Shown here: in pieces, positions 54,470 to 64,000 of the stretch
Layout of the letters: every line of letters begins with the position of its first letter
Position numbering within the stretch: the stretch's first letter is position 1
Source: Leptobrachium leishanense
Taxonomy: Eukaryota; Chordata; Amphibia; Anura; Megophryidae
Direction of reading: 5' to 3'
Length of the DNA stretch: 64,000 nucleotides
NCBI GenBank assembly: GCA_009667805.1
Contig: CM019068.1
Span: forward strand, 6,443,733-6,507,732
Notes under the pieces: generated by a model
The model's database searches: none
Told to the model about the DNA's origin: nothing
Seen by the model: the letters and a program-made list of their open reading frames with translations, nothing else
Program-made: the position numbers and the translations under genes

Positions 54470-57400
54470 GTGCCTTTAGGGGACAGCTCTTGGGTACTTT
54501 TCCGTCGTCCCCCAAACTGGAAAATAGACTCCGGGTTCCGGTTACTCTATCCTGGGAGAGTTCCCGTAACCCGGTTAATCTTTACGCATTAGTCGACTCC
54601 GGTGCTGCCGATAACTTTATCGATTTGGGTTTCGCCCAGAAACATGCCATACCCCTTGTAGAAAAGAAAACGCCACTACTCGTACAAGCCATTGACGGTA
54701 GACCTCTTGAAACCCCTTTTGTCTTGTTTGAAACTCAGAACATTTCTGTGGGGATAGGGTTATGTCATAAAGAAGAGATGTTTTTTCATGCCATTACTTC
54801 GCCTTCCTATCCTATCGTACTTGGTTACCCCTGGTTAACCCGTCATAACCCTGTCATTGATTGGCGAGCCCGTCAGATTGCTAAGTGGGATAACGATTGT
54901 TTGCTCTCCTGCATTCAGATTCCCTTGTCCGTTAACACCCTTAACGTACCCACGTCTCCACCTCTCTCTACGATTATTCCCCCTCCATATGCTGATTTGG
55001 CTCCTGTGTTTGATAAAAGAGAGGCCGACAAACTACCCCCGCATCGTCCCTACGACTGCGCCATTGACCTTCTCCCAGGTGCCGTTCCTCCCCGAGGGGC
55101 AGTTTATCCGTTATCTGAAAAAGAGAATAGGGTACTGGAGGAGTACATTACCGATTCCCTCCAAAAGGGGTTCATTCGCCCCTCGTCTTCCCCAGCCGGT
55201 GCGGGTTTCTTTTTTGTTCGGAAAAAGGAGGGAGATCTTAGACCCTGTATCGACTTCCGTGGTTTGAATAAAATAACCGTCAAGAACGCCTATCCCATTC
55301 CACTCATCCCTGAATTGTTCGATCGCCTGAAATTCTCCAAGGTGTTCACTAAATTAGACCTTAGGGGAGCTTACAATCTTATACGCATTAGAGAGGGGGA
55401 TGAGTGGAAGACTGCCTTCAATACTAGACTCGGTCATTACGAGTACTTGGTTATGCCCTTTGGCTTGTGCAACGCCCCTGCGATTTTTCAGGCATTCATT
55501 AATGATGTGTTAAGAGAGTATACTCCTTGTTTTGTTGTGGTTTATCTTGACGATGTCCTGATACATTCACCTGACCTGGAAACACACCACCAACATGTAC
55601 GACTAGTCCTATCCAAGTTATTATCTAACGGTCTGTACTGTAAACTCGAGAAATGCTTGTTTGATGTACAACAAGTACAGTTTTTAGGGTATGTGATCTC
55701 CTCTTCGGGTTTCATGATGGATTCCTCGAAACTAGATGCAATCCTTCATTGGCCTCTTCCCAAAGGTCTCAAGGCCATTCAACGATTTATTGGTTTCTCC
55801 AATTATTACAGAAGGTTTATTAAAGGGTTTTCATCGATTATTGCACCCATTACAGCCTTGACCAAAAAGGGTACTGACACTCTGAGCTGGCCTCCCACCG
55901 CTGTGGAGGCATTTGAGAAACTAAAGGCCGCCTTTTCCACAGCTCCCATTCTTAATCACCCTGACCCCACCAAACCTTTCATATTGGAAGTAGACGCCTC
56001 AGAGTCTGGGGTGGGAGCTGTACTGTCCCAACGTGCTGCGGAGGACCAACCTTTGTTACCCTGCGGGTTCTTCTCTAAAAAGTTATCACCTACTGAGACC
56101 CGTTATGACATCGGAGACAGGGAATTGTTGGCTATCATATTGGCTCTGAAAGAGTGGCGCCACCTGTTAGAGGGTTCCATTTGCACATTTTCCATACTAA
56201 CCGACCATAAGAATTTAACCTATCTATCTGAGGCTAGGAGGTTGAACCCCAGACAAGCCCGATGGGCTCTTTTCCTTACTCGGTTCGATTTTGTCATTTC
56301 TTACAGACCCGGGTCTAAAAATGTTAAAGCCGACGCACTATCTAGACAGCACGAGCCCATGTCTACTCAACCCCTAGTACCAGCCCCCATTGTACCCGAG
56401 GACAAAATCCTGGCTTCTCTGAACACCCAAATTGATTCTCCGTTTTGGAAGTCCTTACTATCCAAACAAGCTCTAGCACCTTCGTCTAAACCACCCGATA
56501 GGTTATTCGTTCCTCCTGAGGAGGTTCTAATGGCTCTAAGACTGTTTCATGAATCGAAGTTTGCCGGTCATTTTGGTATAGAAAAAACTCTATCTCATAT
56601 TCGTAGGCACCTTTGGTGGCCCACACTTGCTAAAGACGTTAAAGATTTTGTTACTACCTGTCCAGTGTGTACCTGTTCCAAACCCTCCCGGCTAAAACCC
56701 ACTGGTCTCCTCCAACCACTACCTGTACCTGAACGTCCCTGGTCCCATTTAGCCATGGACTTCCTAGTGGAACTGCCTCCTTCGTCTGGTCATACAGTAA
56801 TTTTTGTCGTGGTTGACCGCTTTTCTAAAATGGCACATTTTATTCCGTTGAAAAAACTTCCCTCCTCTATCGAGCTGGCACACGTTTTTACTAAAGAAAT
56901 ATTCCGACTACATGGCGTTCCTAACGTGATTGTGTCAGATCGTGGTTCCCAATTTATTTCCAAATTTTGGAGGGGTTTTTGTCAACAATTAGGAGTTCAG
57001 CTCTCATTTTCCTCTGCGTATCATCCACAGACGAACGGATTAGCTGAGAGAACAAATCAGACACTAGAGACGTATTTAAGGTGCTTTATTTCTGATGCTC
57101 AGGATAATTGGGTCTCACTATTGCCGTGGGCGGAATTTGCGTACAATAATGCCACATCTCAGTCAACCAAATATTCTCCGTTCGAGATCGTTACTGGTAT
57201 GCACCCCACTGTGTTTCCGTCTTCCTTTACACATCGAAATATTCCGGTCCTGGAGGACCACCTCCGTGTCCTGCGTTCCATCTGGGAAAAGACCAAGTCG
57301 AATCTCGAATCCGTCTCTCTCATCCAGAAGCGTTCTGCTGACCTGAGACGCAGGCCATCACCGGTCTATCATGTGGGGGACAAAGTATGGCTCAGTACAC

Positions 57401-57915
57401 GACACATTAGGTTAAAGGTCCCGTCCATGAAATTTGCACCCCGATTTATTGGACCCTACAAGATCCTTCGGTGTATTAACCCCGTATCGTACGCCTTGCA
57501 ATTGCCCCCGTCCCTTCGTATACCCAATACTTTTCATGTGTCCTTACTTAAACCTCTCCTGTGTAATCGTTTTACTCGTCCTGAGGGTCTCCCTCCTCCT
57601 CCTGTTGTGGTGGACGGGTGCCCTGAATTCGAAGTTGAGTCCATTCTAGATTCCCGTCGCTCTCGGAACAGGCTGCAATACTTGGTTCATTGGAGAGGCT
57701 ATGGTCCCGCGGACCGGTCATGGGTCTCCCTCCGCGATCTTCATGCCCCCCGTTTGTTGGCCGCTTTCCATCGTCGCTATCCTGCCAAACCGGCTCCTGT
57801 CCGCCCGGTGGGCGTTTCTCGAGTGGGGGGTGCTGTTAGGACCCGAGGGTTGCGTCCTCCTCGCGGTCCCTCCTGGTGTCCTATGCGCGCGGGCCGCCGC
57901 CGCTTCCGGGTATGA
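54457..57915 (+). CDS. pol: Chromovirus pol polyprotein
   Basis: One open frame carries all enzymatic domains. Protease has DSGA at 54595-54606. RT includes LVMPFGLCNAPAIFQ and YLDD at 55543-55554. RNase H has the DAS motif with Asp at 55993. The integrase has a HHCC finger (His 56548 and 56569, Cys 56659 and 56668) and the D,D-35-E triad (Asp 56758, Asp 56938, Glu 57046). A chromodomain (EFEVESILDSR to YLVHWRGYG and WVSLRDL) lies at about 57625-57775 and would direct integration through chromatin marks, by family knowledge. The frame ends inside the 3' LTR. All key residues seen are intact. It is expected to be made as Gag-Pol by frameshifting; it has no own start. Confidence 0.93.
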   Translation, partial: LSCLSAFRGQLLGTFPSSPKLENRLRVPVTLSWESSRNPVNLYALVDSGAADNFIDLGFAQKHAIPLVEKKTPLLVQAIDGRPLETPFVLFETQNISVGIGLCHKEEMFFHAITSPSYPIVLGYPWLTRHNPVIDWRARQIAKWDNDCLLSCIQIPLSVNTLNVPTSPPLSTIIPPPYADLAPVFDKREADKLPPHRPYDCAIDLLPGAVPPRGAVYPLSEKENRVLEEYITDSLQKGFIRPSSSPAGAGFFFVRKKEGDLRPCIDFRGLNKITVKNAYPIPLIPELFDRLKFSKVFTKLDLRGAYNLIRIREGDEWKTAFNTRLGHYEYLVMPFGLCNAPAIFQAFINDVLREYTPCFVVVYLDDVLIHSPDLETHHQHVRLVLSKLLSNGLYCKLEKCLFDVQQVQFLGYVISSSGFMMDSSKLDAILHWPLPKGLKAIQRFIGFSNYYRRFIKGFSSIIAPITALTKKGTDTLSWPPTAVEAFEKLKAAFSTAPILNHPDPTKPFILEVDASESGVGAVLSQRAAEDQPLLPCGFFSKKLSPTETRYDIGDRELLAIILALKEWRHLLEGSICTFSILTDHKNLTYLSEARRLNPRQARWALFLTRFDFVISYRPGSKNVKADALSRQHEPMSTQPLVPAPIVPEDKILASLNTQIDSPFWKSLLSKQALAPSSKPPDRLFVPPEEVLMALRLFHESKFAGHFGIEKTLSHIRRHLWWPTLAKDVKDFVTTCPVCTCSKPSRLKPTGLLQPLPVPERPWSHLAMDFLVELPPSSGHTVIFVVVDRFSKMAHFIPLKKLPSSIELAHVFTKEIFRLHGVPNVIVSDRGSQFISKFWRGFCQQLGVQLSFSSAYHPQTNGLAERTNQTLETYLRCFISDAQDNWVSLLPWAEFAYNNATSQSTKYSPFEIVTGMHPTVFPSSFTHRNIPVLEDHLRVLRSIWEKTKSNLESVSLIQKRSADLRRRPSPVYHVGDKVWLSTRHIRLKVPSMKFAPRFIGPYKILRCINPVSYALQLPPSLRIPNTFHVSLLKPLLCNRFTRPEGLPPPPVVVDGCPEFEVESILDSRRSRNRLQYLVHWRGYGPADRSWVSLRDLHAPRLLAAFHRRYPAKPAPVRPVGVSRVGGAVRTRGLRPPRGPSWCPMRAGRRRFRV

Positions 57916-58551
57916 GGCTTCCCAGCGGCGTGACGTCATCACGCCTCCACCGTGGTGCCTCCTGTGTCACGTGATCCTGTTGGCCAATCGGGAGGCAGGG
58001 CGCCTGATTTAAACCTGCTTTTTGCTTTTGTCTGCGCCCTTTCGTGGTTTTAGCTTGCTAGACCCTTTGGTGCTGTATTCTAGATTCTGATTTGACTTAC
58101 TGTGCATGACCTGGCTTTTGGCAACCGACTCTGAGTATCTCTATATCCCTTTGACCCGGCTTTTGTGTTTTGACGCTGCATTTGGTTTCTCCCTGTGTAC
58201 TGTACTGTATTACTACTCGCTATCACTTAACCCAGCCACCACAAGGACTGGTATTGTGATTAGATTTCGAGGTTTTTCCTGTTACCTGTGTATCCTCCTA
58301 ACGTACCCTTCGACTTGCGTGTACTAGCTTGACGTACACTCTCTGGCACTCCGTATTGTCTTGTTTCTAGACCAGCCACCCTTAGGACTGGTCTCTGTCC
58401 TCTTTGCCTACGTCCCTGCCTTATAGGTTCACTTCTAGCTACTGCGTAACCCAGCCAACTACAAGGACTGGTATCGCATTTAGGGTTCCACCCTCCTGTT
58501 TCGCCCTAGGGCTGACTATAGCTACCTACGGGTACGTGTGTCCGCCTGACA
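57834..58551 (+). repeat. 3' LTR, 718 bp
   Basis: Follows a purine tract GAGTGGGGGG, begins TGTTAGG and ends CCTGACA. It contains three degenerate direct repeats with CCAGCCACC/CCAGCCAAC and AAGGACTGGT (about 58231, 58370 and 58451). TTTAAACC near 58009 may be TATA-like. Confidence 0.92.
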
Positions 58552-58561
58552 GTTTACACCC

Positions 58562-60610
58562 AGGGCCAGACTGGGAATAAAAAATTTAGACCAGTCCTGT
58601 ATTGTGATAAGTGCAAATGAAAAGGATACATATCAGAGATGCATAGCAATAAAACTCACAGTAATGTGCAATTTGTATGAGCGTATCACAGAGCTCCACA
58701 GCAATAAAACTGACAGCAATGTGCAGTGTGTATGAGCATATCACAGAGCACCACAGCAATAAAACTCACAGTAATGTGCCGTGTGTATGAGCATATCACA
58801 GAGCTCCACAGCAATAAAACTCACAGTAATGTGCGGTGTATATGATTGTATCACAGAGCTCCACAGCAATAAAACTCACAGTAATGTGCAGTATGTATGA
58901 GCGTATCACAGGGCCCCACAGCAATAAAGCTCACAGTAGTGTGCGGTGTGTATGAGCGTATCAGAGCTCCACAGCAATAAAACTCGCAGTAATGTGCCGT
59001 GTGTCTGAGCATATCACAGAGCTCCACAGCAATAAAATGCACAGTAATGTACAGTGTGTATGAGTGCCAATGTGTTTGCTGTTTTTTTTGCCGCGGTTTC
59101 GGCAGGTTTGCAGATGGCTTTCCCTGCACTACGGGGACTGAAGCGAATGCTGAATTCACCGCAGGGTGGGAAACTTTGATTCCCCAAAGTGCAGGGAAGT
59201 GTGGGGAACGAGAGAGCACCAAAATGTCATCTCTCTGAATAACCCCCTGTTTCATGGTCAGGGCCGGCCTAAGCCACTGTGCTGCCTGGAGCAATGGATG
59301 ATGTGCTGCCCCCCAAAGAAATATGCTGTATATGAGAGTATAACAGAGCACCACAGCAATAAAATGCACAGTAATGTGCAATGTGTATGAGAGTATCACA
59401 GAGCTGCACAGCAATAAAATCCACAGTAATGTGCAATGTGTATGAGCGTATCACAGAGCTCTACAACAATAAAACTCACAGTAATGTGCAGTGTGTATGA
59501 GAGTATCACAGAGCTCCAGAGCAACAAAACTCACAGCAATGTGCGGTGTGTATGAGCCTATCACAGAGCTCCACAGCAATAACAATCACAGCAATGTGCG
59601 GTGCGTATGAGCGTATCACAGGATCCACAGCAATAAAACTCACAGCAATGTACAGTGTGGATGTGTAGAAACATAGAAACTTTTGTTTTGCTACTTTGTT
59701 TCATTTTAAATATACTCCCTTCCTCTACCTTGTGGATTCCCTTTACGTATTTAAATGTTTCTATCATATCTCCTCTGTCTCGTCTTTTTTCCAAGCTGTA
59801 CATGTTAAGATCATTAAGCCTTTCCTGGTAACTTTTCTCCTTCAAGCCGTACACCATTTTAGTAGCCCTTCTCTGAACTCTCTCTCAGATGTCTATATCC
59901 TTCTGGAGATACGGTCTCCAGTACTGCACACAGTACTCCAAGTGAGGCCTCACCAGTGCTCTGTACAGTGGCATGAGCACTTCCCTTTCCTACTGCTAAT
60001 ACCTCTCCCTACACAACCAAGCATTCTGCCAGCATTTCCAAGCATTCTGCCAGCATTTCCTGCTGCTCTATTACATTGACTACTTACCCTTAGATCCTCT
60101 GCAATAATAACCCCTAAATCCCAACCCTCAGATGTATCAAATATTCTATATTCAGCCCTTGGGTTTGTACGTCCCAGGTGCATTATCTTGCACTTATCCA
60201 CATTAAAACTCAATTGCCACAACTCCGACCATTTTTTTAGTTTACCTAAATCATTTGTCATTTGGCTGATCCCTCCAGGAACGTCAACCCTGTTGCAAAT
60301 CTTTGTGTCATCAGCAAAAACACATACTTTTCCATTAATACCTTCTGCAATATCACTAATAAAAATATTAAAGAGAATGGGTCCAAGTACTGACCCCTGA
60401 GGTACCCCACTGGTAACAAGACCTTGTGCCGAATAAACTCCATTTACCACAACCCTCTGTTGCCTGTCACTCAGCCACTGCCTAATCCATTCAACAATAT
60501 TGGAATCCAAGCTCAAAGATTGCAATTTATCGATAAGGGATGAGAGTATCAGAGCTGCACAGCATTAAAACCCACAGTGCGGTGTGTATGAGCGTATCCA
60601 TAACACCAAT
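58562..60610 (+). repeat. Minisatellite, about 55-bp unit, interrupted
   Basis: Units contain GAGCGTATCACAGAGCTCCA, CAGCAATAAAACTCACAG and TAATGTGCAGTGTGTAT. Arrays lie at about 58634-59060, 59325-59660 and 60541-60605. A MITE A-related fragment (59060-59250), a hAT-like end (CAGGGCCGGCCTAAGCCACT, 59261) and a LINE piece (59664-60540) interrupt them. The left edge (CAGGGCCAGACTGGG at 58562) looks like a hAT end, so the array may lie in a hAT element. Confidence 0.8.
59664..60540 (-). pseudogene. CR1/L2-type LINE 3' fragment
   Basis: On the minus strand the sequence encodes the RT palm and thumb: IVEWIRQWLSDRQQRVVVNG, SGVPQGSVLGPILFNIFISD, VCVFADDTKI and KCKIMHLG, then (after a frame change) NDLNMYSLEKRRDRGDMIET, the typical C-terminal part. 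It ends TTTCTATGTTTCTA. It is 5'-truncated and frame-broken, and is inserted in the 55-bp minisatellite. Confidence 0.85.
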
Positions 60611-62074
60611 AGTCCACAGTCACACACACACACACACGTCACACATACACATCACAGTCCGGGTGGCGCCACATTGGAATAGGGGGATATTTAGGCTTGG
60701 GGCAGCCCAGGTCACTGCAGAGTTCCCTTTTTTCATCCATTGGGCAGAGGAAGCAGCCTTTTCACCCCCCCCCCTTATGAAACACCGGGAGGATTGAAAG
60801 AGACAGGACAACGTGGATTTGAATATCCCACGGGAATGACCCATATTTACCCATCACAATAGCACAGAGACACCCCATTCTGAGGTTTCTCTACTTTAAG
60901 CGCTTTATATATTTTTAGCACAAACTGATATTTTGTTTTCTGTTTCCCTGCCCCGGCCCACCTTAAAACGGCACTAATATATGCTACCATTAGAGGGTGC
61001 TATCACACAGTGTGTCGAGCACGGCACAAACTAAGCTAATAGCTCACATTACCAAACAGTTTCCTATCTGAGGGGGAGGTGAGGTCTGCCCTGGGCCCCC
61101 CCAGCACTCTGTCCCCCACCATCCCTGGGATGGCAGAGTCTGGATGCCCACCCCGCTCTCTGACTGCTGGCACAGGACCTTTGAACTGGAGGAGGGAGGT
61201 GGGGTGTGTGAACCTCCAGCAAGCTGTCGCTTTTACGGTGCTCTCCGTGGCTAAAACAGGCCGCCCCTTCAGCCGGACAGGCAGGCACATACCTAGTGGT
61301 TGGCTGGTCCCAGCGGGAGCCGGAGGAGAGTGAACAATTTGTTGCTGCTGCCAGCCGTGCTGATGATCCGCCCACATGGCACACACACATCCTAATTCCA
61401 CGCTGGCCCGTGTGGACCCGGCGTGTGGGCACGGTCAGCGGCGGCGTCACTCACTCCGCAGGGCTCCGGAGCAAGAAAATACATCTGTAATTAATACTGA
61501 AATAGATTTCAACACCAAGGACAGCAGCACTGTGGGGCTCCACAGCAAAAGTCCACATGTTCCTGTCAGTGTCCAGCCGTGCCGCATGTTCCTTCCATTC
61601 CCATCTGATCTGTGCTGTGTATCTACACCGTATTTATCTCCAGCATTCGGCATGCCCTCAATAGACACCCCTGTGTTTCTCCTTATCCTGCCTGTCTGTG
61701 CTGTGTGTATCCCCTGCAAGTGGGCTCTCACCTGCCACCCCTCATCATGACCCTGACACAACTGCAACGGGGCTCTCACTGCTTGGCCTTGTAGTCATAA
61801 AGTCTCCTGGGACCCGACATGGTCTTTATTAAATGTGATAATAATCATGATGATGAGTTTCTCATGTTACGCACGGACCTCAATATATCACTTGTGCGAG
61901 ACTTACCGGGCGCATATTGTAATCGAAAACACTTCACTGTCAAACATGACTGGCGGGAACTGTACCTTGACGTCATATCTGGGGAGCACTGCGGACACAG
62001 GAGAAGCGGCATTTAATGACCAATACCCAATCATCAGGACACCAAATGGCTGTAAGGGTTACAAGGCCCCTCAC
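60611..62074 (-). other. Intron sequence
   Basis: A CA repeat lies at 60620-60640 and a C-run at 60766. A GC-rich stretch at 61070-61460 has ORFs on both strands but no domain. The expected exon encoding the segment after FSVEEY was searched for on the minus strand here and down to 40 kb and not found. Confidence 0.45.
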
Positions 62075-62228
62075 CATATTCCTCCACGCTGAAGGTGTGC
62101 TCGGTGTCTTTCACCTTGATGGCGTATTCCCCCAGAGGCGGCTCCTCTGATAGTGGGAGGGAGAACTCGGCAATTCCCTGATCGACGCTCACATTCAGCC
62201 ATTGGCCGATACGGTTCTTACCTGGATC
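62075..62228 (-). CDS. A2M-like gene exon, end of MG2
   Basis: This minus-strand exon of 154 nt follows TTATTTATCCTAG and is followed by GTGAGG. It encodes DPGKNRIGQWLNVSVDQGIA, then EFSLPLSEEPPLGEYAIKV and HTFSVEEY plus one base. It aligns with the A2M segment starting DPKGNRIAQW and ending FTVEEF in human A2M. NVS is a glycosylation sequon. It starts in phase 0 and leaves in phase 1, so the next exon should start by finishing a Val-like codon; that exon was not located. It is the most 5' exon in the window. Confidence 0.9.
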
Positions 62229-62867
62229 CTAGGATAAATAATCGTTATTTAATCACAGTAAAGAGCGGCTCTGCTTCTACTGGAACGACTTTCTCACACC
62301 ATGTGGCAACAGTAACAAGATATTCCTTAGACTGTGAGAAGAATGAAAGACCAGGTGTAAGACCATGCGATGGATCAGACACTACTTATTGACCTCAAAG
62401 AAAATGTGACTGTGTGTACATTGATACATTGTCTTCTACTGATTTCTAAAGACAACTTCTTCTGCAATTCGCCAAGGATCTACTGGAAGCTCCGATACCT
62501 TCTCTTTATAACAATAGTTCCTGCCGGGTTATTCTATTCCTCCGCAGGGGGTCACCTTATGACGGCTGATGATAGGCTTTCAACATATCCAACATTTAAT
62601 GCTTAATATACAAACATAGAACCCTGTGAAAAGGCCGGATTTACATCTCAAAGTCTGGAGGCAAAGAAATTTGGAGCAGTCCTACCCCTCCTCCATCCCA
62701 AAAAGAGTGCAGAAACTGGGGGAACACATTTTTGATTGGTGGCAAACAAATATTTGACATTTTAAAAAAAAGAAAAAAACAGAAAAACAGATTCCTGCTG
62801 CGCTCGCCTTAAATGAAGAGGCAGAATCTGCTGCCGAAAAATAAAGCTAAAATGGAACAGAATGTTA
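62229..62867 (-). other. Intron sequence
   Basis: No exon seen. GGCCGGATTTACATCTCAAA near 62634 resembles a hAT-type end; a poly-A tract lies near 62763. Confidence 0.4.
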
Positions 62868-64000
62868 AACCAACACAAATAGTGACCTAACCCTAAAATA
62901 ACACAAATAGTAACCTAACCCTAAAATAACACAAATAGTAACCTAACCCTAAGATAACACAAATAGTAACCTAACCCTAAAATAACACAAATAGTAACCT
63001 AACCCTAAAATAACACAAATAGTAACCTAACCCTAAAATAACACAAATAGTAACCTAACCCTAAAATAAAACAAATAGTAACCTAACCCTAAAATAACAC
63101 AAATAGTGACCTAACCCTAAAATAAAACAAATAGTAACCTAACCCTAAAATAACACAAATAGTAACCTAACCCTAAAATAACACAAATAGTAACCTAACC
63201 CTAAAATAACACAAATAGTAACCTAACCCTAAAATAACACAAATAGTAACCTAACCCTAAAATAACACAAATAGTAACCTAACCCTAAAATAACACAAAT
63301 AGTGACCTAACCCTAAAATAACACAAATAGCAACCTAACCCTAAAATAACACAAATAGTAACCTAACCCTAAAATAACACAAATAGTGACCTAACCCTAA
63401 AATAACACAAATAGTAACCTAACCCTAAAACAACACAAATAGTAACCTAACCCTAAAAAAAAACAAATAGGGACCTAACCCTAAAATAACACAAATAGTG
63501 ACCTAACCCTAAAATAACACAAATAGTGACCTAACCCTAAAATAACACAAATAGTAACCTAACCCTAAAATAACACAAATAGTAACCTAACCCTAAAATA
63601 ACACAAATAGTAACCTAACCCTAAAATAACATAAATAGTAACCTAACCCTAAAATAACACAAATAGTGACCTAACGCTAAAATAACACAAATAGTAACCT
63701 AACCCTAAAATAACACAAATAGTAACCTAACCCTAAAATAACACAAATAGTAACCTAACCCTAAAATAACACAAATAGTAACCTAACCCTAAAATAACAC
63801 AAATAGTAACCTAACCCTAAAATAACACAAATAGTGACCTAACCCTAAAATAAAACAAATAGTAACCTAACCCTAAAATAAAACAAATAGTAACCTAACC
63901 CTAAAATAACACAAATAGTGACCTAACCCTAAAATAACACAAATAGTAACCTAACCCTAAAATAAAACAAATAGTGACCTAACCCTAAAATAAAACAAAT
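62868..64000 (+). repeat. Minisatellite, 28-bp unit with CCCTAA cores
   Basis: About 40 copies of ACACAAATAGTAACCTAACC plus CTAAAATA, running to the window end. Variants are GTGACC for GTAACC and AAAACAAAT for ACACAAAT. The core CCTAACCCTAA resembles the vertebrate telomere repeat but is spaced by unrelated bases. Confidence 0.97.

Larger units (their letters stand above)
53528..58556 (+). mobile_element. Ty3/gypsy chromovirus
   Basis: The LTRs begin TGTTAGGACCCG and end CCTGACA. A 5-bp target duplication GTTTA lies at 53528-53532 and 58552-58556. It holds a partial gag, a -1 frameshift site and an open pol with protease, RT, RNase H, integrase and chromodomain, in the order of chromoviruses. 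The 5' LTR (396 bp) is the first part of the 718-bp 3' LTR, with no difference seen by eye. A deletion joins it directly to gag, removing the rest of the LTR, the primer site and the start of gag. Since the outer duplication is intact, the deletion came during or after insertion. Confidence 0.93.

Noticed and set aside
61036..61450. Overlapping GC-rich ORFs on both strands
   Set aside because: No domain, and no splice phases that would suit the A2M-like gene.
62868..64000. Chromosome-end telomere
   Set aside because: CCCTAA words are separated by unrelated bases in a 28-bp unit, and the A2M-like gene must continue past the window.

Overview
The window looks like vertebrate nuclear DNA, most plausibly from an anuran amphibian. 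This is inferred from the mixture of CR1/L2-type LINEs, hAT and TTAA-targeting (piggyBac-like) elements, a vertebrate-type chromovirus, very repeat-rich introns, and an alpha-2-macroglobulin (A2M) family gene. There is no bacterial-style gene organisation, no CRISPR array and no tRNA or rRNA gene that I can support.

Host gene: eight short exons on the minus strand (62075-62228, 39834-39957, 39137-39251, 22061-22170, 19237-19410, 18176-18397, 16332-16398, 14940-15085) together encode the end of MG2, MG3, MG4 and MG5 of an A2M-like secreted protease-binding protein. Each has AG/GT splice borders, and the reading phases agree at every junction between the seven consecutive exons from 39957 down to 14940. 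One exon expected between 62 and 40 kb (the segment just after the FSVEEY motif) was not found. The bait-region exon and everything after it must lie left of base 1; the first exons lie right of base 64000. Essentially the whole window is therefore the introns of this one gene, and they are filled with repeats.

Layout of the repeats. 1-13.1 kb is a nest: a LINE with an esterase ORF1 and an endonuclease/RT ORF2 is split by a short inverted-repeat transposon, which is split by a TTAA element, which is split by a 6.8 kb LTR element whose two 1906-bp LTRs look identical and which carries gag but no pol. The same LINE is hit again by a second TTAA element and ends in a minisatellite. 13-26 kb holds exons separated by minisatellites (several with TTAGGG-like cores) and foldback sequences. 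26-38.9 kb is bounded by an inverted-repeat pair and contains two long minisatellites around a 9.6 kb head-to-head hAT structure with BED-finger transposase remnants; a smaller hAT element with its own palindrome and minisatellite sits inside the left arm. 40-53 kb has further hAT, TTAA and other inverted-repeat elements, retroposon tails and a probable LTR remnant. 53.5-58.6 kb is a Ty3/gypsy chromovirus with an open pol frame, a classic -1 slippery heptamer and a deletion that removed the end of its 5' LTR and the start of gag. 58.6-60.6 kb is a 55-bp minisatellite broken by another LINE piece, and 62.9-64 kb is a 28-bp minisatellite with CCCTAA cores.

Four themes stand out: a split A2M-like gene that can be read through very large introns; nested insertions whose order can be read from target-site duplications and from empty-site copies elsewhere in the window; two apparently recent LTR elements; and several minisatellites that seem to have grown out of transposon sequence.
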